NCBI GenBank assembly: GCA_965153355.1
Contig: OZ231127.1
Span: 57,350,001 to 57,414,000, forward strand
Direction of reading: 5' to 3'
Length of the DNA: 64,000 nt
Origin: Flaccisagitta enflata
Lineage: Eukaryota; Chaetognatha; Sagittoidea; Aphragmophora
Shown here: positions 58,351 through 64,000 of the stretch, one piece after another
How the letters are laid out: every line of letters starts with the position of its first letter
How positions within the stretch are numbered: the first letter of the stretch is position 1
Program-made: the position numbers and the translations under genes
Notes under the pieces: generated by a model
Databases searched by the model: none
Seen by the model: only the letters and a program-made list of their open reading frames with translations
What the model was told of the DNA's origin: nothing

Positions 58351-58815
58351 CACATAGGCAGAGGGTAGTAAACTTATGTGAATTTTTTTTTAATTTGGTA
58401 TACAAGTAAGGGTCACTGAATAATCAGCCCCTGCAAAATTCGAATTAAATCTGAAGTCTGGTTCATGAGATATTAGCTAATTTATTTATGTAGTAATATG
58501 TTACTGGGACTTAGGCGATTTACATAGGCAGAGGGTAGTAAACTGATGTGAATTTTTTTTAATTTGGTATACAAGTAAGGGTCACTAAATAATCAGCCCC
58601 TGCAAAATTCGAATTAAATCTGAAGTCTGGTTCATGAGATATTAGCTAATTTATGTAGTAATATGTTACTAGGACTTAGGCAATTTACATAGGCAAAGGG
58701 TAGCAAAGGTATGTGAATTTTTTTTTTAATTTGGTATTCAAGTAAAGGATATTGATTGAACAGCCCCTGCAAAATTCGAATAAAATCTGAAGTCTGGTTT
58801 ATCAGATATTAGCTT
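58350..58815. repeat. ~167-bp tandem repeat, three copies
   Basis: ACATAGGCAGAGGGTAGTAA, CAGCCCCTGCAAAATTCGAA and TCTGAAGTCTGGTTCATGAG recur with starts near 58352, 58521 and 58687. The third copy is the most diverged. Confidence 0.85.
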
Positions 58816-58824
58816 ATATTAGCT

Positions 58825-59035
58825 TCAGCTACTGTCATCATCTTCAACTACTGTCATCATCTTCAGCTACTGTCATCTTCAGCTGCTGTCATCATCTTCA
58901 ACTACTGTCATCATCTTCAACTACTGTCATCATCTTCAACTACTGTCATCATCTTCAACTACTGTCATCATCTTCAACTACTGTCATCATCTTCAACTAC
59001 TGTTATCATTTTCAACTACTGTCATCATCTTCAAC
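58825..59035. repeat. 19-bp minisatellite CTACTGTCATCATCTTCAA
   Basis: About eleven units. The array resumes at 59853 (TACTTTCATCATCTTCAAC) after the TA-flanked insertion. Confidence 0.9.
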
Positions 59036-59037
59036 TA

Positions 59038-59851
59038 CAGTGGAAATCTGATATAACGGTCTTGAAGGGACCTGATAATTTTGGTTGTTAAATCCGAATG
59101 TTGTTAAATCGAATTACTAATTTTGTCACTTACAAAAAAGATCATAACAAAGTTAAATAGGCAAACACATATGCTTGATGAATTGCTATGGTTGAGCATT
59201 TGTTCATCTGGTAAACTGAGTAAGAGACTGATAGACATGGATTCTGAAAGGCCTGCTTTGACATATCAAAGAATTATTATTATATATAATATGTTAGAAC
59301 TATTTGGCAAGGTAAAGACTATTATTATAGTGAAAGAAGAATTGAATTTGATTCTCTATGCAAATGTTCTTGTCTTACCTCAAATTTTTAGTTGCGGATA
59401 CGCAACTCTATAAGAGACTTTGTCCGTCCATTGGTCGGTCACACTCGAGTTGAAAGGTGGGAAAACATGCATTTCTGCCCCTGCCCAACTGTCCGCAACT
59501 GGTGGCTGTGTATTCGGCCTTGTTTCATCATATTCATATCATGCTTTAGTATACCTTTTTTATTTTTTTTCTCATGTATCAATGATATTCAATTCTAGCT
59601 AAAATGGATAGATGAAAACAAATTTATTATAAATTGAACCAAATCTTGTATCAATAACTTTGAATTGCTGATAATTTTTCAATGGGACCAAAAAAAAATG
59701 TCTGTAAATCAGGTTTGGCTGTTAAATCAGGTGTTGTTAAATTAGAAAAAGTTAACACTGTAAAAGCCTTTGGAAATTTGGGACCAAGGTATCCTGGCTG
59801 CTAAATCCGAAGTGCTGTTAAATCAGGTGCCGATAAGGCAGTAGTCCACTG
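59038..59851. mobile_element. TA-flanked MITE (pogo/Tc1-like ends) with nested HLE
   Basis: Left TA|CAGTGGAAATCTGATATAAC; right GTAGTCCACTG|TA. Subterminal repeats GGTTGTTAAATCCGAATG and GCTAAATCCGAAGTGCTG are inverted partners. The target is the 19-bp minisatellite, which resumes in register, so the TA duplication is clear. Ends of the CAGTGGAA..TATAACG kind are known from pogo/Tc1-type elements. No transposase frame. Confidence 0.75.
59390..59524 (+). mobile_element. HLE copy, GCGGA subtype, inside the MITE
   Basis: AGTTGCGGATACGCAACTC, TTGTCCGTCCATTGGTCGG, CCCAACTGTCCGCAACTGG and the end GTATTCGGCCTTGTT. Confidence 0.75.
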
Positions 59852-60057
59852 TACTTTCATCATCTTCAACTACTGTCATCATCTTCATCTACTGTCATCA
59901 TCTTCATCTACTAAATTTTTTAAAGAAATTTTAGAAAAAAATTTGAAATTTTTTTGAAAATTTTTTAAAATTTTTTTTGGAAAATTTTTTTTGAAAAATT
60001 TTTTGATTTTTTTAATTTTTTTCAAAAATTTTTGAATATTTTTTTCTTTGATTTTTG

Positions 60058-60658
60058 GTGCAGCGGAAGGGGTGGGTGACCTATGCTTTCACATATGCAG
60101 AAATTTCTCCTTCTCCTTCCTTCTTCTTCGTACCCCCCCCCAGACTCCAGGCCCATATCTCAGCCTCAAGACCCAAATCCTAGCCTCAAGACCCAAATCC
60201 TAGCCTCGAGGCTCAAATCCCAGCCTCGAGGCTCAAATCCCAGCCTCGAGGCTCAAATCCCAGCCTCGAGGCTCAAATCCCAGTCCTAAGGCTCAAATCC
60301 CAGCCTCGAGGCTCAAATCCCAGCCTCGAGGCTCAAATCCCAGCCTTGAGGCTCAAATCCCAGCCTCGAGGCTCAAATCCCAGCCTCGAGGCTCAAATCC
60401 CAGTCCTAAGGCTCAAATTGTAGCCTCGAGGCTCAAATCCCAGCCTCAAAGCTCAAATCCCAGCCTCGAGGCACAAAACCCAGCCCCGAGGCTCAAATCC
60501 CAGCCTCAAGGCCCTAATTCCAGACTTGAGGCTCAAATAAAAACAGCATAGGTCATCGGCCCCTTCGGGGCCGCTGCCCCTCTAACCACCTAACACCCAC
60601 ATAAACTCACATAGGGGCAACGGGTACCGCTGACCATCTAACGCTTTTGCGACTATTG
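60058..60658 (-). mobile_element. FBM copy with ~20-bp minisatellite
   Basis: GCAGCGGAAGGGGTGGGTGA and CTTTCACATATGCAG at the left, about twenty CCTCGAGGCTCAAATCCCAG units (60150-60540), then GGCCCCTTCGGGGCCGCTGC, GGGCAACGGGTACCGCTGAC and ACGCTTTTGCGACTATT. Confidence 0.75.
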
Positions 60659-60812
60659 TTGTCATTATCATTCATTGTTGTCATCATCATCATCATCCAC
60701 TATTGTTATCATTATCAAGTTTTGTCATCATTAAAACAATACTGAATATTTTTTTTCTTTTTGAAATTGCTGTTTTGTCGTGTATCTCATCGAGTTGCGT
60801 TTACGCATCGAG

Positions 60813-60863
60813 AAAGCTTCAAAAATTACAGTCCCCAGTCGGGGACTGTAATTTTGAAGCTTT
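60813..60863. repeat. 23-bp hairpin followed by a T run
   Basis: AAAGCTTCAAAAATTACAGT plus CCCC pairs with GGGGACTGTAATTTTGAAGC plus TTT across a 4-base loop, with one bulged A. A run of T follows. The stem is too short and the loop too small for a usual animal pre-miRNA; no host transcript is visible. Confidence 0.7.
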
Positions 60864-60869
60864 TTTTTT

Positions 60870-61965
60870 TTTATTTTGTTTTTGCTTTTATTTTTCATCT
60901 GTACGAAATAGAGTTTTTGGCATAACAGTGAATTCGCCGTAAAACAAGCGCAGGCTTCTAGTGTCGTTTACTGTGAACTGATCCGAGGAGGGGAATCGAC
61001 CGAGCAAATTTATAAATTTTTTTCTTTTTTATTGCCAAGATAGAAGAGCGGAACAAAAGTCAACCGCTAGCTCCAAGCTATTTCATCTAAACTTCATGGA
61101 ACTGGAAAGAATATGATAGGTAGCTTGATATTTTCCCACGAAAGCAGCTATCCTTTTACATCAGTTCGTCCTCAACTATTTTTTATGCGATTACGGCCAA
61201 AGTAATTATGTGATCGCCGTACAACTTACTCAGGATTTGTCCACGGATTGGATGGTTGTTCATGCAAAATTTCAAAAAATTTTGTAGAATATTTTTTTAG
61301 TTACGCTAATTTAAAATTTTTGGGTAGGTAGGCTGGTTTGGGTGGTTGCACTACCTGAAATTTTTTGAAATTTCACACATCAGTAGACAAGGTCATATCA
61401 TGTTACCATAAAAAAAATCAAGTCAATCGGTCAATCCGTTCAAGAGATATCAGCTTTCAAAGTTTTGGTAAAAAAGGTCACGACGATTTCCGCCACTGAG
61501 AGAAAAATGTCACGATAACGTTCGTTTTCAGACCTCGTATTTCACGCTTGAGCGCTCATGAAATCATAAATATGTTTCTTCTTTTTATTGCTACATCCAA
61601 AATGTTATGAGTATTGGAAAAATAAGTAGAACAGAGGAAAGCTTAAAGACTAGATCACTCCCTTCCAGCCAGCCCGAAGTTGAATCGGTAAATTCCTCTA
61701 GACAGGCGAAGACGAGCAATTTAGATTCAAATGAAGAATTCACTTAATGACAGTAACACGTTTTAGCAACCGGGTTTGTTTTGATCCTGGGCCAGGAATA
61801 CAATTGCTTTTAGACTGAGATGGATAGATTTTCATTCTGACTAAAAATGAAAAAAAAAACTCACTTTATTTTTCATTTACCACCGAGTCACTGACAACGC
61901 AATATCGATATAGATATTCCATCAAAGATCAAACCGAAGATTAGTCTCGGGCATCGATGAGAAAA
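60870..61965. other. no gene or repeat recognised
   Basis: AT-rich sequence with no supported feature. Confidence 0.4.
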
Positions 61966-61969
61966 AAAA

Positions 61970-62241
61970 ACTTGTCAAACAGCTATCAGTGGGAAAATTG
62001 CCTATATCTATTGAGTCAGAATAGCCGGCTCAAAGACAGTACATATGGTCAGCGCTACCCGTGCCCTGCTTTCTCTGTTCCACGGCCAAACTGAAAATGG
62101 AAAACGGAATAAGCTTGTCAAACAGCTATCAGTGGGAAAGTTGCCTATATCTATTGAGTCAGAATAGCCGGCTCAAAGACAGTAAATATGGTCAGCGCTA
62201 CCCGTGCCCTGCTTTCTCTGTTCCACGGCCAAACTGAAATT
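61970..62241. repeat. ~141-bp tandem duplication
   Basis: AACAGCTATCAGTGGGAAAA through TTCCACGGCCAAACTGAAA is repeated almost exactly, starting near 61978 and 62119. It includes GGTCAGCGCTACCCGTGCCC, an FBM-like left end, but no other FBM parts. Confidence 0.85.
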
Positions 62242-62976
62242 GAGTGAAGGAATCAGCTTTAAAGCGGAATAAGTCCTGTTTAACAAACGGGGAATCTGCG
62301 AATCAATTGTTTTGTGTTAGAGACCAGGATCCAGGTCTCTTAAGGTATGGATCTGAGACTCAGGGGCCATGTTTACGGGCTTGGAGGCCTGATCAGGGCC
62401 CTGAGTATGGGGAGCCAGGTTTCTCCCGTGTCTACAAGTCTTTGTCTTCGTTCAAAGCCGCTGTCTAAAAGATAACTTTTCATTTTCAGTCTTACGATGC
62501 GATAACGTGTTGCTAAGAAGCGGAGGCGTTGGTAGGTTATCAATCTTTTTTTTTTATATTATTCTGAATGGGTTTAACTTAGAGAAATTTTCGGTCAACC
62601 GAGAAGATCTCATTTGGCATGAGAAAAAGCGTCCATGCGTGCATCAGCCCAGTTTATTAACATTGGTTCTGTCAATTTACATACCAGGATTCGGTTGGGA
62701 AGCAAATATCAAAGATTACTAAAAGGAGGTTAAAAAGATTTTTTTGCTCTTAAAAAAAAGGCATAGTGACGTTACTCGTAGACCATCAGCTTTCTAAGTT
62801 TTAAAAAAGGTAAGTTCGTCCACTTTATATAGAGAATATGTACAAAAAGTAAATTTGGCGAACTTGATTCAGATTCATTACAATAGAAAAGGGATATACA
62901 ATAGAGTATTGGTCGCGCTCGGGGTTTCCACCAAAAAAAGATCAATTGTAATTGTTCCGTATTAACAAATGTAATA

Positions 62977-63578
62977 CAGGGTCATCCACCTGAGTTGTCG
63001 GATTCTGTTAAGCTTTTACTCTCTGATGCCAAGAGATATGGATTTGAAATTGATCATGTCTTAAAGAGTATAGATTGACATTTTTTGTATAAAAATTTCA
63101 GCCATTTTGGTCAAGTAGTTTGTCTTTAACATAGATTTTAATGTAAAGATTTCATTTCAAGACTGAACAGATTTTCTAGGAATTGTGCAAGTTAACACCC
63201 CAATTAGTTTTTGGATTTTTTTAGTAATCAATCCAAAACAGGCTTATATCAGTGATGATATTAAAGTATTTCAATATGTTTGTCAGTTTATCCTCCATTT
63301 GAGATTAATTTTCTCTCTATGGCGTGAATAGGAAAAAAAAATGAACATGAATGCAAGCAGAATTCTGAATTTCTGATCGACAATCTGTAAAATAGTAAAA
63401 TACTTGTGTTACTTCAAATTTACGTAAAAGACAAACTACTTGACCAAAATGGCTGAAATTTTTACACAAAAAAATGTCAATCTATACTCTTTAAGACATG
63501 ATCAATTTCAAATTCATGCCTCTTGGCATCTGAGAGTAAAAGCTTAACAGAATCCGACAACTCAGGCGGATGACCCTG
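62977..63578. mobile_element. TA-flanked MITE with ~150-bp inverted ends
   Basis: Left TA|CAGGGTCATCCACCTGAGT; right CTCAGGCGGATGACCCTG|TA. Pairing continues through AAGCTTTTACTCTCTGATGC and TTGGTCAAGTAGTTTGTC. 602 bp with no coding frame. The TA duplication indicates Tc1/mariner-type mobilisation. Confidence 0.85.
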
Positions 63579-63623
63579 TAATGAACCGCCAATTTCAAAA
63601 TGTAATGACCCGGGAATTTACTC

Positions 63624-63788
63624 AACAAGGCCGGATACACGGCCAATACCAGTCGCGGACGGGTGGGCAGGGGCGGAAATGCGTGTTTTCCCACTTTTCG
63701 ACTCGAGCGTGACGGACCAACCAACCGACCAACCAACCAACCAACCAACGGACGGACAAAGCCTCTTATAGAGTCGCTCGTCCGCGAC
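63624..63788 (-). mobile_element. HLE copy, GCGGACGGGTGGG subtype
   Basis: AACAAGGCCGGATACACGGC, GCGGACGGGTGGGCAGGGGC, ACCAACCAACCAACCAACC tract and GTCGCTCGTCCGCGACT. A second partial copy (GCGGACGGGTGGGCAGGGGC) follows at 63869. Confidence 0.75.
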
Positions 63789-64000
63789 TAAAAAGAAAAA
63801 CTTGTTTCGTATCCTTATAGTTTGTAAATATACCCTGAGTAGGAATAGAACAAGTCACACAATATCGTTGCGGACGGGTGGGCAGGGGCATCCAATTCCC
63901 AGCCTCAACCCCAGTCCCACCCCCAATCACCTCTGCCACACACTCACACACCCTCACACCCACACAATCACAACTGCGGTATGATAACTGCGCGTTTTTC

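Noticed and set aside
59123-59413. 96-codon ORF as a possible transposase remnant
   Set aside because: It crosses from the MITE into the nested HLE and shows no DDE-type motif.
60813-60863. microRNA precursor
   Set aside because: The 23-bp stem with a 4-base loop is too compact for a typical animal pre-miRNA, and no transcript context is visible.

Overview
The window is AT-rich eukaryotic DNA, most likely from a marine invertebrate animal. The evidence for an animal is one spliced gene with a canonical thrombospondin type-1 (TSP1) module, a transmembrane exon and successive phase-1 introns, plus an apurinic-type LINE, TA-flanked inverted-repeat MITEs, and many Helitron-like elements carrying GTCC/GTCG (ACGG-type) microsatellites, as described in molluscs, insects and other animals. 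I cannot name the species or phylum. Gene density is very low: almost everything is repeats nested inside repeats.

Layout. 0-7.4 kb: tandem repeats, hairpin MITEs and a Helitron-like element (4.3-6.1 kb) filled with foldback and minisatellite insertions. 7.4-8.1 kb: two GA tracts around a CCAAT-rich, promoter-like segment. 8.8-16.4 kb: MITEs, Helitron-like copies, a near-perfect 395-bp foldback (13.85-14.24 kb) and a 1-kb array of 21-bp units (14.4-15.4 kb). 16.7-21.0 kb: tandem array of 232-bp monomers full of GTTTAT/ATAAAC motifs. A second block of the same array (37.4-43.2 kb) is interrupted by Helitron-like elements, three of them at the same monomer position. 21-37 kb: foldback elements with minisatellite cores, microsatellites, a recent A-B-B-A direct-repeat structure (33.15-35.01 kb) and GCGGGA minisatellites.

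45.1-50.8 kb (minus strand): a non-LTR retrotransposon with AP-endonuclease and reverse transcriptase, inactivated by one frameshift and two stop codons. It is followed by an uninterrupted 787-codon ORF that overlaps the end of the reverse transcriptase frame. A long third ORF downstream of the reverse transcriptase is unusual and is my main candidate for something undescribed.

53.75-56.19 kb (minus strand): the only host gene I can support. Four exons encode a Cys-rich segment, one TSP1 domain, one transmembrane helix and a Ser-rich, acidic cytoplasmic tail. The three internal junctions are all phase 1 and the frame runs through. The signal peptide and other 5' exons were not found. 56-64 kb returns to tandem repeats, TA-flanked MITEs and foldback copies.

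Family names used below are mine. 'HLE' means the Helitron-like element ending in AGTCGCG...GGCCTTGTT. 'FBM' means the foldback/minisatellite element carrying GTCAGCGGTACCC and GGCAGCGGCCCC.
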